From: Pseudomonas sp. NBRC 111124
Lineage (GTDB): Bacteria; Pseudomonadota; Gammaproteobacteria; Pseudomonadales; Pseudomonadaceae
NCBI RefSeq assembly: GCF_001320245.1
Contig: NZ_BCBA01000059.1
Span: forward strand, 1 to 64,000
Reading direction: 5' to 3'
Length of the DNA stretch: 64,000 nt
The notes under the pieces are model-generated. The model was not told the origin of the DNA, searched no databases, and saw only the letters and a program-made list of their open reading frames with translations. Positions 32,747 to 41,493 of the stretch are shown in pieces (position 1 is the first letter of the stretch; each line of letters begins with the position of its first letter). A program made the position numbers and the translations under genes.

Positions 32747-34855
32747 TCATGCGGCCTCGACCTGCACCGGTACGCCATTGAGCGCAGCGTTACCGGAAAC
32801 CGCGTCCCGTAGGCGTTCATCGGTGAGGTCGTTGGCACTCACACCCGCTTGTGCCTGGGCAACCTGCAAGCGCACACCCTGGCGACCATGGCCGAACCCA
32901 TGGGGCAGGCTGACCACCCCGGGCATCATGTCTTCACAGGCCTGCACTTCGACCTCCAGGGTGCCGGTGCGCGAGCGGATACGCACCCGCTGGCCGTCTT
33001 GCAGTTGCCGGTGCTGCAGGTCCTGCGGGTGCATCAGCAGTTGATGGCGCGGCTTGCCTTTGACCAGACGATGGTAATTGTGCATCCACGAATTGTTGCT
33101 GCGCACGTGGCGGCGGCCGATCAGCAGCAACTCGCCCGGCGCGGGCGGCGCCTGCAGGGCCAAGCGCTGCAGATCATCCAGCAGCGCCTGTGGCGCCGCC
33201 TCGACAACTTTGCTGGCGGTTGCCAGCCGCGCTTCAAGATTGGCGCGTAGCGGCCCCAGATCAAGCCCATGGGGGTGCTCGTCCAATGCCCGCAGCGAAA
33301 GGTTCCAGCTGGACGCTTCGCCATAGCGGCCTTTGCGCAGCGCTACATCGATCATTTGCGCCGGTGGCCAGGTCGGCTTGAGTTCGAGGTCAGCGCGTTT
33401 GGCAAACGCCTGCGCCAGGCCGACGAAGATCTCCCAGTCATGCAAGGCGCCCTCAGGCTTGGCCAGGATGGCGCGGTTGAAACGGGTCACGTTACGCACG
33501 GCCAGCAGGTTGAAGGTGCTGTCGTAATGGTCGTTTTCCAGCGCCGAAGTCGAAGGCAGAATCAGGTCGGCATGGCGGGTGGTTTCATTGATATAGAGGT
33601 CGATGCTGAGCATGAACTCCAGCCCGTCCAACGCTGCATCCAGCTGCCGGCCGTTGGGCGTGGACAACACCGGATTGCCGGCTACCGTCACCAGGGCGCG
33701 CACCTGGCCGTCCCCGGGCGTCAGCATCTCCTCGGCCAGGGCCACCACCGGCAGCTCGCCGCCATACTCGGGAAGCCCCGAAACCCGGCTCTGCCAGGCA
33801 TTGAAATGACCACCAGAAGTGGTCGCCACCAGATCGACTGCGGGTTCGGTACATAGCGCCCCACCCTCTCGATCGAGGTTGCCGGTCACCAGGTTGATCA
33901 ATTGCACCAGCCAGTGGCTCAGGCTGCCGAAAGCCTGGGTTGAGACGCCCATGCGACCGTAGCAGACGGCCTTGCCGGCGGCCGCGAAGTCCCGCGCCAG
34001 CTGACGGATGTCGGCAGCCGCGACGCCGCAATGGGCGCTCATGGCCTCGGCCGTGAACGATGCGATCGCCTCACGCACCTGCGTCAGCCCGTTGACTGGC
34101 AAGTGCGAACCACGCGCCAGGTCTTCCTCAAACAGGGTATTGAGCAGGCCACACAACAAGGCAGCATCGCCGCCGGGCCGGATAAACAGATGCTGGTCAG
34201 CCATGGCGGCAGTTTCGCTGCGTCGGGGGTCGACCACCACCAGGCGGCCACCCCGACCGCGCAAGGCCTTCAGGCGCTTTTCTACATCCGGTACGGTCAT
34301 GATGCTGCCATTGGAGGCCAGCGGGTTGCCGCCGAGGATCAGCATGAACTCGGTGTGGTCGATATCCGGGATCGGCAACAGCAGCCCATGGCCGTACATC
34401 AAATGGCTGGTCAGGTGCTGTGGCAGCTGGTCGACCGAGGTGGCGGAGTAACGGTTGCGGGTCTTGAGCAGGCCGAGGAAGTAATTGCTGTGGGTCATCA
34501 GCCCATAGTTGTGCACGCTGGGGTTGCCTTGATAGACCGCCACGGCGTTGCGCCCATGGGCCTGCTGGACCGCCCACAACCTGTCGGCGGCCAGGGCAAA
34601 GGCCTCGTCCCAGCCGATCGGCTGCCACTGGTCCCCTACCCGCCGGTGCGGTTGGCGCAGGCGGTCCGGGTCGTTCTGGATGTCCTGCAGCGCAACTGCC
34701 TTCGGGCAAATGTGGCCGCGGCTGAACGGGTCTTCAGGGTCACCCTTGATCGAACTGATCAGCGCCCGCCCGTCATGTTCATGGCTGACTTCTATGTTCA
34801 GGCCGCAGATCGCTTCACACAGGTGACAGGCACGGTGGTGCAGGGTCTTGGTCAT
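32747..34855 (-). CDS. Molybdopterin oxidoreductase family protein
   Basis: 702 residues from the ATG at 34855. The N-terminal [4Fe-4S] site has C10, C13 and C17 (CHLCEAICGL) and the fourth Cys in GHICPKA. Domains then match the formate dehydrogenase/nitrate reductase group binding bis-MGD (PHRRVGDQWQPIGWDEAFAL, SNYFLGLL, LILGGNPLASNGS, and a C-terminal dinucleotide-binding barrel MHPQDLQHRQLQDGQRVRI). No twin-arginine signal, so cytosolic. No electron-transfer or chaperone subunit is adjacent, and the substrate cannot be told from sequence. It could be a formate dehydrogenase-like enzyme. An upstream in-frame start at 34888 is less likely. Confidence 0.88.
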   Translation of the reverse strand: MTKTLHHRACHLCEAICGLNIEVSHEHDGRALISSIKGDPEDPFSRGHICPKAVALQDIQNDPDRLRQPHRRVGDQWQPIGWDEAFALAADRLWAVQQAHGRNAVAVYQGNPSVHNYGLMTHSNYFLGLLKTRNRYSATSVDQLPQHLTSHLMYGHGLLLPIPDIDHTEFMLILGGNPLASNGSIMTVPDVEKRLKALRGRGGRLVVVDPRRSETAAMADQHLFIRPGGDAALLCGLLNTLFEEDLARGSHLPVNGLTQVREAIASFTAEAMSAHCGVAAADIRQLARDFAAAGKAVCYGRMGVSTQAFGSLSHWLVQLINLVTGNLDREGGALCTEPAVDLVATTSGGHFNAWQSRVSGLPEYGGELPVVALAEEMLTPGDGQVRALVTVAGNPVLSTPNGRQLDAALDGLEFMLSIDLYINETTRHADLILPSTSALENDHYDSTFNLLAVRNVTRFNRAILAKPEGALHDWEIFVGLAQAFAKRADLELKPTWPPAQMIDVALRKGRYGEASSWNLSLRALDEHPHGLDLGPLRANLEARLATASKVVEAAPQALLDDLQRLALQAPPAPGELLLIGRRHVRSNNSWMHNYHRLVKGKPRHQLLMHPQDLQHRQLQDGQRVRIRSRTGTLEVEVQACEDMMPGVVSLPHGFGHGRQGVRLQVAQAQAGVSANDLTDERLRDAVSGNAALNGVPVQVEAA

Positions 34856-35232
34856 GGCCGCCTCTGCCTTGCTGTTGTAATGAGTCATCGACTATGCGCT
34901 GCGGCCCTGGCGCGGGCCAGCGCCCTTCGCGGCGTGAATCCTGCGGTATCAGGCGCACGATTCGCGACAGGCATTTGCCAAATTGCCAGCAAGCCGTGTA
35001 CAACCTTCTGTAGCAAATAAAAAACAGCACGGGCTCAAGTGTTACGACACCCTTTGCAACATCCTTTGAAACGAGCCGCTGTTTCCCCTCTTGGTTTCAG
35101 GCGACATTTAATTATAGTATTGCGCCTTTCCCCATTTCGTCCGCCCCGTGCGGCTTACGCCGCAGGTCACTCCCGTTGTCAAAAAAAACCATACGGTCGA
35201 CCTGCATACCGTTGCAGATAAGGTAGTCAATC
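34856..35232. other. Intergenic region holding the argF and oxidoreductase promoters
   Basis: 377 bases without a gene. It includes the argF control region (listed separately) and the start side of the divergent oxidoreductase gene. The AT content rises between 35040 and 35130. Nothing further was recognised. Confidence 0.5.
35091..35118 (+). promoter_or_regulatory. argF promoter with candidate ArgR site
   Basis: TATAGT at 35113-35118 is a good -10 element, with TTGGTT at 35091-35096 as a weak -35. The segment TT-N8-GCGACA at 35091-35106 is the reverse complement of the ArgR half-site TGTCGC-N8-AA reported in P. aeruginosa. Overlap with the promoter would fit repression of argF by arginine. 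By eye only. Confidence 0.4.
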
Positions 35233-36153
35233 ATGAGCGCTAGGCACTTTCTCTCCCTGCTGGATTTCACCACCGACGAATTGCTCGGTGTGATCCGCCG
35301 AGGCATCGAGCTGAAGGACCTGCGCAAGCGAGGCGTGCTGTTCGAGCCCCTGAAGAACCGCGTACTGGGCATGATCTTCGAGAAGTCCTCGACCCGTACC
35401 CGCGTGTCGTTCGAAGCCGGCATGATCCAGCTCGGTGGCCAAGCCATCTTCCTCTCGCCGCGCGACACCCAGCTGGGCCGTGGCGAGCCGATCGGTGACA
35501 GCGCCATCGTGCTGTCGAGCATGCTCGACGTGGTGATGATCCGTACCCACGCCCACAGCACCCTGACCGAATTCGCCGCCAAGTCCCGCGTGCCGGTGAT
35601 CAACGCGCTGTCCGACGAGTCGCACCCGTGCCAGCTGCTGGCCGACATGCAGACCTTCCTCGAACACCGCGGCTCGATCCAGGGCAAGACCGTGGCCTGG
35701 ATCGGTGACGGCTTCAACATGTGCAACTCGTACATCGAGGCGGCCAAGCAGTTCGATTTCCAGCTGCGCATCGCTTGCCCGGAAGGCTATGAACCCGATC
35801 CACGCTTCATGGCCCTGGGTGGCGACCACGTGCAGATCATCCGTGATCCGCAGGAAGCCGTGCGTGGTGCACATCTGGTGACCACGGATGTCTGGACTTC
35901 CATGGGCCAGGAAGAGGAAACTGCACGGCGCCTGGCGCATTTCGCGCCTTACCAGGTTACCCGTGCATTGCTCGACCTGGCGGCACCCGACGCCCTGTTC
36001 ATGCACTGCCTGCCCGCCCACCGTGGCGAGGAAATCAGCCATGACCTGCTCGACGACCCCCGTTCGGTCGCCTGGGACCAGGCTGAAAACCGCTTGCATG
36101 CACAGAAGGCCCTTCTCGAATTCCTTGTCGAACCGGCTTACCACCACGCATGA
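35233..36153 (+). CDS. argF: Ornithine carbamoyltransferase (anabolic)
   Basis: 306 residues. It makes citrulline from ornithine and carbamoyl phosphate. Carbamoyl-phosphate site SSTRTRVSFE, HPCQLLAD and ornithine-binding HCLPAHRGEE are present. It matches the anabolic enzyme more than catabolic ArcB because no arc genes are adjacent. The stop overlaps the start of the ABC ATPase by 4 bases, so that gene is probably translated from the same mRNA. Confidence 0.95.
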   Translation: MSARHFLSLLDFTTDELLGVIRRGIELKDLRKRGVLFEPLKNRVLGMIFEKSSTRTRVSFEAGMIQLGGQAIFLSPRDTQLGRGEPIGDSAIVLSSMLDVVMIRTHAHSTLTEFAAKSRVPVINALSDESHPCQLLADMQTFLEHRGSIQGKTVAWIGDGFNMCNSYIEAAKQFDFQLRIACPEGYEPDPRFMALGGDHVQIIRDPQEAVRGAHLVTTDVWTSMGQEEETARRLAHFAPYQVTRALLDLAAPDALFMHCLPAHRGEEISHDLLDDPRSVAWDQAENRLHAQKALLEFLVEPAYHHA

Positions 36154-37259
36154 GTCAACCCCTACTGCTCAACCTGCGCAACCTCGCCTGCGGCTATGGC
36201 GACCAGCGCATCGTCCAGAACCTCAACCTGCACCTGAACGCGGGCGACATCGGTTGCCTGCTGGGCTCGTCGGGTTGCGGCAAGACCACCACACTGCGCG
36301 CCATCGCTGGCTTCGAGCCGGTGCACGAGGGTGAAATCCAGCTGGCCGGCGAGGTCATTTCCCGCGCCGGCTTCACCTTGGCGCCGGAGAAGCGCCGCAT
36401 CGGCATGGTGTTTCAGGACTATGCCCTGTTCCCGCACCTGACCGTGGCGCAGAACATCGCCTTCGGCATCGCCAAGCACCCGAACCAGGCGCAGGTGATC
36501 GAGGAAATGCTCGAACTGGTCAAACTCGGCGGCCTCGGCGGTCGTTACCCGCATGAGCTGTCGGGTGGTCAGCAACAGCGGGTCGCCCTGGCCCGGGCGC
36601 TGGCACCTGAGCCGCAACTGCTGCTGCTTGATGAGCCGTTCTCCAACCTCGATGTGGAACTGCGCCGGCGCCTGAGCCACGAAGTGCGCGACATCCTCAA
36701 GAGCCGCGGCACCAGCGCGATCCTGGTGACCCACGATCAGGAAGAAGCGTTTGCCGTCAGCGACCACGTCGGTGTGTTCAAAGAAGGCCGACTGGAGCAA
36801 TGGGATACGCCCTACAACCTGTATCACGAACCGCAGACGCCTTTCGTGGCCAGTTTTGTCGGCCAGGGCTACTTCATCCGCGGCCAGATGAGCAGCCATG
36901 AAGCTGTCAACACCGAACTGGGCGAGCTGCGTGGCAACCGTGCCTACACCATGGCGCCGGGCAGCTCGGTAGATGTGCTGCTGCGACCTGATGACATCGT
37001 GCCGGCCCCTGGCAGTGCGCTGCAGGCGAACATCGTGGGCAAGAGCTTCCTTGGCGCGTCGACGCTGTACCGTTTGCAGTTGCCCACTGGCAGCCAGCTC
37101 GAGGCGATCTTCCCGAGCCATATCGACCACCAGGTCGGTGAGGATGTGGGGATTGCGGTGAAGGCCGACCACCTGGTGCTGTTCCCGGTGCCGGGCAGTG
37201 TCGCGACACAGTTGGCGCGTCAGGAGAGTGGGGTTCGCCGCTACAGTTCGGCGACCTGA
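36150..37259 (+). CDS. ABC transporter ATPase, FbpC/iron(III) type (orphan)
   Basis: 369 residues. Walker A GSSGCGKTT (39-47), Q-loop YALFPHLTV, signature LSGGQQQRVALARAL, Walker B LLLLDEPFSNLD and H-loop THDQEEAF. The C-terminal third is a TOBE-type regulatory domain (VDVLLRPDDIVPAPG). Close to iron(III) or spermidine/putrescine importer ATPases (FbpC/PotA). No permease or binding-protein gene is nearby, and translation is coupled to argF. It may serve permeases encoded elsewhere or a role tied to arginine or polyamines; both are inference. Confidence 0.88.
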   Translation: MSQPLLLNLRNLACGYGDQRIVQNLNLHLNAGDIGCLLGSSGCGKTTTLRAIAGFEPVHEGEIQLAGEVISRAGFTLAPEKRRIGMVFQDYALFPHLTVAQNIAFGIAKHPNQAQVIEEMLELVKLGGLGGRYPHELSGGQQQRVALARALAPEPQLLLLDEPFSNLDVELRRRLSHEVRDILKSRGTSAILVTHDQEEAFAVSDHVGVFKEGRLEQWDTPYNLYHEPQTPFVASFVGQGYFIRGQMSSHEAVNTELGELRGNRAYTMAPGSSVDVLLRPDDIVPAPGSALQANIVGKSFLGASTLYRLQLPTGSQLEAIFPSHIDHQVGEDVGIAVKADHLVLFPVPGSVATQLARQESGVRRYSSAT

Positions 37260-37266
37260 ATCAATA

Positions 37267-37293
37267 CACCGGGGCCGCAAAGCGGCCCCGGTG
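37267..37293. terminator. Stem-loop after the ABC ATPase
   Basis: Perfect 12-base stem CACCGGGGCCGC / GCGGCCCCGGTG with an AAA loop, between convergent genes. No T run on either side. Confidence 0.6.
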
Positions 37294-37296
37294 GCT

Positions 37297-37767
37297 TCAA
37301 GCCTTGCCGATTGCGGCAAATTTGCCCTGGGTATGCTCTGCCAGCACCACCGCCGCCAGCTCGACCTCCAGCCCTCGCCGCCCGGCGCTGACATGGATTG
37401 TTGCAAAGTTCTGCGCCGAATCATCGATGAAGGTGCGCAGGCGCTTCTTCTGCCCCAACGGGCTGATTCCACCTACCAGATAACCGGTCGCCCGCTGAGC
37501 CGCAGCCGGGTCGGCCATTTCGCATTTCTTCACCCCGGCCGCATGGGCCAAAGCTTTGAGATCCAACGTCCCCACCACCGGCACCACCGCCACCAGCAAC
37601 TCGCCCTTCTCGCTGCTCGCCAGCAAGGTCTTGAACACCTGCTGCGGTTCCAGCCCGAGCTTCTCCGCCGCCTCCAGCCCATATGACGCCGACTTGGGGT
37701 CATGTTCATAACTGTGCACGCGATGTTCGGCGCGGGCTTTTTTCAACAGGTCGAGTGCGGGGGTCAT
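37297..37767 (-). CDS. ybaK: Cys-tRNA(Pro)/Cys-tRNA(Cys) deacylase YbaK
   Basis: 156 residues of the INS-like editing domain. It hydrolyses Cys-tRNA(Pro) made by error by prolyl-tRNA synthetase. Typical blocks: TPALDLLKKARAEHRVHSYE, the catalytic Lys region LGLEPQQVFKTLL, and GGISPLGQKKRLRTFID. Free-standing, divergent from glpF. Start ATG at 37767. Confidence 0.95.
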   Translation of the reverse strand: MTPALDLLKKARAEHRVHSYEHDPKSASYGLEAAEKLGLEPQQVFKTLLASSEKGELLVAVVPVVGTLDLKALAHAAGVKKCEMADPAAAQRATGYLVGGISPLGQKKRLRTFIDDSAQNFATIHVSAGRRGLEVELAAVVLAEHTQGKFAAIGKA

Positions 37768-38069
37768 GCAGTGCTCCGGTCTGGGACAGCTCGCGGCTAC
37801 TTTAGGGCAAATCCTGTATCCCAGCCAGCCAATGGCTCACGCCGCCCTCTACTACGGGCATCAGCCTTTGAAACAGGCGACCAAAACGTGACTACCCGTT
37901 CACTTTCGACCTTTGACATCAGCGTTTCTTGTCTATATTTTTTCGTTTCTGAATAAATGGTGCCCTTTTAAGGTGCGCTTCTTGATACCCGCTTGAGGTC
38001 TATGGGGATGGACATCAGGCTTTGCTGTCGAGCGCTTTGCGCCTCACAACAAAAACAACGAGGTCATAC
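37768..38069. promoter_or_regulatory. ybaK-glpF intergenic region with candidate GlpR operators
   Basis: 302 bases. Candidate GlpR-like half-sites: CGTTCACTTTCGACC at 37907-37921 and TTTTTTCGTTTCTGAATAA at 37938-37956, similar to those near glpD. The second stretch is the most AT-rich part and probably holds the promoter. A ribosome site (ACGAGG) lies at 38059-38064. Confidence 0.5.
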
Positions 38070-38921
38070 ATGACGACTGCTCTTCGCGAACCTACGCTAT
38101 CCAGCCAATGCCTGGCCGAATTTCTCGGCACCGCCTTACTGATCTTCTTCGGTACCGGTTGCGTCGCCGCGCTCAAAGTCGCTGGCGCCAGCTTTGGTCT
38201 GTGGGAAATCAGCATCATCTGGGGCGTCGGCGTAAGCATGGCGATCTACCTCACCGCCGGTATTTCCGGCGCGCACCTGAACCCGGCCGTGAGCATCGCG
38301 CTCACCCTGTTCGCTGGCTTCGACAAGCGCAAGCTGCCTTTCTATGCCCTGGCCCAGATCTGCGGCGCCTTCTGCGGCGCCGCACTCGTTTATACGCTCT
38401 ACAGCAACCTGTTCTTCGATTTCGAACAGGCCCACGCCATGCTGCGTGGCAGTTCCGAGAGCCTGGAACTGGCCTCGGTGTTCTCGACGTATCCGCACCC
38501 GTCACTGTCCACTGGCCAGGCGTTCCTGGTCGAAGTGGTGATCACTGCAATCCTGATGGCGGTGATCATGGCCCTGACCGATGACAACAACGGCCTGCCG
38601 CGCGGCGCCATGGCGCCATTGCTGATCGGCCTGCTGATTGCCGTGATTGGCAGTGCCATGGGCCCGCTGACCGGCTTTGCGATGAACCCAGCCCGCGATT
38701 TCGGGCCAAAATTGATGACATTCCTGGCTGGCTGGGGCGAAATCGCCTTCACTGGCGGTCGGGACATTCCGTATTTCCTGGTTCCGGTGTTCGCACCGAT
38801 CCTCGGTGCTTGCCTGGGTGCCGCGATCTATCGCGGCCTTATCGCCCGCAACCTGCCGACGGCGCAAAACGCAAGCGCCGAGACAACCGACAACCGCCAG
38901 GGCGATACTCAAGCCAACTGA
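38070..38921 (+). CDS. glpF: Glycerol uptake facilitator (aquaglyceroporin)
   Basis: 283 residues, six helices with two NPA-type half-helices: HLNPAVS (NPA 71-73) and FAMNPARDFGP. The size of the second loop fits the glycerol channel rather than water-only aquaporins. It lies in the inner membrane and feeds glycerol to GlpK, encoded 41 bases downstream. The start at 38070 is chosen for its ribosome site; the upstream frame has no homology. Confidence 0.96.
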   Translation: MTTALREPTLSSQCLAEFLGTALLIFFGTGCVAALKVAGASFGLWEISIIWGVGVSMAIYLTAGISGAHLNPAVSIALTLFAGFDKRKLPFYALAQICGAFCGAALVYTLYSNLFFDFEQAHAMLRGSSESLELASVFSTYPHPSLSTGQAFLVEVVITAILMAVIMALTDDNNGLPRGAMAPLLIGLLIAVIGSAMGPLTGFAMNPARDFGPKLMTFLAGWGEIAFTGGRDIPYFLVPVFAPILGACLGAAIYRGLIARNLPTAQNASAETTDNRQGDTQAN

Positions 38922-38962
38922 TGCTGACGCCCTGAACTCCTCTTTATGCAAGGCCTACGACC

Positions 38963-40462
38963 ATGACAGACTCCCAGGATAAGAACTACATCATCGCCCT
39001 GGACCAGGGCACCACCAGCTCGCGCGCGATCATCTTCGACCGCGATGCCAATGTGGTCGGCACCTCGCAGCGCGAGTTCGCCCAACACTACCCGCAAGCT
39101 GGCTGGGTCGAGCACGACCCGATGGAGATCTTCGCCACCCAGAGCGCGACCATGGTCGAGGCCTTGGCCCAGGCCGGTATCAGCCATGCACAGGTTGCCG
39201 CACTGGGCATCACCAACCAGCGCGAAACCACCGTGGTATGGGACAAGGAAACCGGCCGCCCGGTGTACAACGCCATCGTCTGGCAGTGCCGCCGCAGCAC
39301 CGAGATCTGCGCCCAGCTCAAGCGCGATGGGCATGAAGAATACATCCGCGAGACCACCGGCCTGGTCACCGACCCATACTTCTCGGGCACCAAGCTGAAG
39401 TGGATCCTGGATAACGTCGAAGGTGCCCGTGAACGCGCCGAGCGCGGCGAGCTGCTGTTCGGCACCATCGATACCTGGCTGATCTGGAAGTTTTCCGGTG
39501 GCAAGGTACATGTCACCGACTACACCAACGCCTCGCGCACACTGATGTTCAACATCCACAGCCTGCAGTGGGACGACAAGCTGCTGGAGATTCTCGACAT
39601 TCCTCGGCAGATGCTGCCCGAAGTACGTCCGTCGTCGGAAGTCTATGGCCACACCAAGAGCGGTATCGCCATCGCGGGTATCGCAGGCGACCAGCAGTCG
39701 GCGCTGTTCGGCCAGATGTGCGTGGAGCCTGGCCAGGCCAAGAACACGTATGGCACCGGCTGCTTCCTGCTGATGAACACCGGCGACAAGGCAGTGAAGT
39801 CCTCCCACGGCCTGCTCACCACCATCGCCTGCGGCCCGCGCGGCGAGGTGGCCTATGCCCTGGAAGGCGCGGTGTTCAACGGCGGCTCCACCGTCCAGTG
39901 GCTGCGTGACGAGCTGAAGATCGTCAATGACGCGCTGGACACCGAATACTTCGCCAGCAAGGTCAAGGACAGCAACGGCGTTTACCTGGTGCCGGCCTTC
40001 ACTGGCCTGGGTGCCCCGTACTGGGACCCGTATGCCCGTGGCGCGCTGTTCGGCCTTACCCGTGGCGTGAAGGTGGATCACATCATCCGCGCCGCGCTGG
40101 AATCGATCGCCTACCAGACCCGTGACGTGCTCGACGCCATGCAGCAGGACTGCGGCGAACGCCTGTCGGAACTGCGTGTTGACGGTGGTGCGGTAGCCAA
40201 CAACTTCCTCATGCAATTCCAGGCCGACATCCTCGGCACTTGCGTGGAGCGCCCGAAAATGCGCGAAACCACCGCCCTTGGCGCCGCCTACCTGGCAGGC
40301 CTGGCTTGTGGCTTCTGGAGCAGCCTGGAAGAACTGCGCGACAAGGCGATCATCGAGCGTGAGTTCAGCCCGCAGCTGGACGAAACGCAGAAAGAGAAGC
40401 TGTACGCTGGCTGGAAGAAGGCCGTCGACCGCACCCGTGATTGGGAAGATCACGAGGCATAA
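38963..40462 (+). CDS. glpK: Glycerol kinase
   Basis: 499 residues, FGGY family. LDQGTTSSRAIIFD at the N-terminus, substrate-binding WDKETG/NAIVWQCRR, and C-terminal DGGAVANNFLMQFQADI. It phosphorylates glycerol to sn-glycerol 3-phosphate, the inducer that binds GlpR. The usual length and no missing motif. Preceded by glpF, followed by a terminator-like stem and glpR. Confidence 0.98.
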   Translation: MTDSQDKNYIIALDQGTTSSRAIIFDRDANVVGTSQREFAQHYPQAGWVEHDPMEIFATQSATMVEALAQAGISHAQVAALGITNQRETTVVWDKETGRPVYNAIVWQCRRSTEICAQLKRDGHEEYIRETTGLVTDPYFSGTKLKWILDNVEGARERAERGELLFGTIDTWLIWKFSGGKVHVTDYTNASRTLMFNIHSLQWDDKLLEILDIPRQMLPEVRPSSEVYGHTKSGIAIAGIAGDQQSALFGQMCVEPGQAKNTYGTGCFLLMNTGDKAVKSSHGLLTTIACGPRGEVAYALEGAVFNGGSTVQWLRDELKIVNDALDTEYFASKVKDSNGVYLVPAFTGLGAPYWDPYARGALFGLTRGVKVDHIIRAALESIAYQTRDVLDAMQQDCGERLSELRVDGGAVANNFLMQFQADILGTCVERPKMRETTALGAAYLAGLACGFWSSLEELRDKAIIEREFSPQLDETQKEKLYAGWKKAVDRTRDWEDHEA

Positions 40463-40469
40463 ACGACAG

Positions 40470-40490
40470 GGGGGCCGTGATGCGGCCCCC
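40470..40490 (+). terminator. Stem-loop after glpK
   Basis: GGGGGCCG / CGGCCCCC with loop TGATG, 7 bases after the stop; no T run follows, so leaky. Confidence 0.6.
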
Positions 40491-40563
40491 ATCGTCTACT
40501 GGCCGTAGTCCCCTTCCTACGGCATCATTGCAGAATTTGTCCGGCAGCCCCAAAGGACCGCCC

Positions 40564-41319
40564 ATGAATCTGCCCCCACGCCAACAACAAATCCTCGAGC
40601 TGGTGCGCGACCGCGGCTACGTCAGTATCGAAGAAATGGCGCAGCTGTTCGTCGTCACCCCGCAAACCATCCGACGCGATATCAACCAGCTTGCCGAGCT
40701 CAACTTGCTGCGCCGCTACCACGGTGGTGCTGCCTATGATTCGAGCGTTGAAAATACCGCTTACGCCATGCGTGCCGACCAGATGCGTGACGAGAAGCAG
40801 CGCATCGCCGAAGCCGTGGCCCGGCAGATCCCCGACCATGCCTCGCTGTTCATCAACATCGGTACTACCACCGAGTCGATTGCCCGGGCGCTGCTCAACC
40901 ACAATCACCTGAAAGTCATTACCAACAACCTGCACGTCGCCGCGATACTCGCTGCCAAGGATGATTTCGAGGTTCTGGTGGCCGGGGGAACGGTACGTCG
41001 CGATGGTGGCGTGGTCGGCCAGGCCAGCGTCGACTTCATCAATCAGTTCAAGGTCGATTTCGCCCTGGTCGGCATCAGCGGCATCGACGAAGACGGCAGC
41101 CTGCTCGACTTCGATTACCAGGAGGTGCGGGTGTCCCAGGCAATCATCGCCAACGCCCGCCAGGTGGTGCTTGCCGCCGACTCCAGCAAGTTCGGGCGCA
41201 ATGCCATGGTGCGCATGGGGTCGATCAGCCTGGTGGATTGCCTGGTGACCGACCAGACCCCTACTGCGGCCCTGACCCAGCTGCTTAACCAGCACAAGAT
41301 CCGCCTCGAGGTGGTCTGA
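40564..41319 (+). CDS. glpR: Glycerol-3-phosphate regulon repressor
   Basis: 251 residues, DeoR family. N-terminal winged HTH (RQQQILELVRDRGYVSIEEM, then AQLFVVTPQTIRRDINQLAE) with the DeoR signature and a C-terminal sugar-phosphate-binding domain (INIGTTTESIARALLNH, AADSSKFGRNAMVRMG). It represses glp genes until glycerol 3-phosphate binds. Located between glpK and glpD, with operators upstream of glpF and glpD. In P. putida, GlpR causes a long lag on glycerol, from published work as I recall. Confidence 0.96.
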   Translation: MNLPPRQQQILELVRDRGYVSIEEMAQLFVVTPQTIRRDINQLAELNLLRRYHGGAAYDSSVENTAYAMRADQMRDEKQRIAEAVARQIPDHASLFINIGTTTESIARALLNHNHLKVITNNLHVAAILAAKDDFEVLVAGGTVRRDGGVVGQASVDFINQFKVDFALVGISGIDEDGSLLDFDYQEVRVSQAIIANARQVVLAADSSKFGRNAMVRMGSISLVDCLVTDQTPTAALTQLLNQHKIRLEVV

Positions 41320-41325
41320 CCTCAC

Positions 41326-41352
41326 GACGGGCCGTTAAAAGGCCCGTCATTT
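41326..41352 (+). terminator. Terminator after glpR
   Basis: GACGGGCC / GGCCCGTC with loop GTTAAAA, followed by ATTTT. Confidence 0.8.
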
Positions 41353-41444
41353 TCGTTATTGTTCACTTTATTGTCATCTGATCAGTTTTTTCTATAAAGA
41401 CTGACTGGCGACCGGCTTTCTGTTGCGCTAATATTTTCGGAAAC

Positions 41445-41473
41445 GAACATCAATGTTCATATTCGATGTGAAC
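41445..41473. promoter_or_regulatory. Candidate GlpR operators before glpD
   Basis: GAACAT-CA-ATGTTC (41445-41458) is a perfect inverted repeat, overlapping a second one GTTCA...TGAAC (41455-41473). The CGAACAT/ATGTTCG-like half-sites resemble those of E. coli GlpR. Another half-site, TTCGTTATTGTTCACTTTAT, is at 41352-41371. Together they form a multi-site operator 20-140 bases before glpD. Confidence 0.6.
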
Positions 41474-41493
41474 AGCCTCAGGAGGCCTTGCCC

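Noticed and set aside
38909..40492. A 527-codon open frame opposite glpK
   Set aside because: Same reasoning: antisense to a conserved enzyme, no motif and no start signal.
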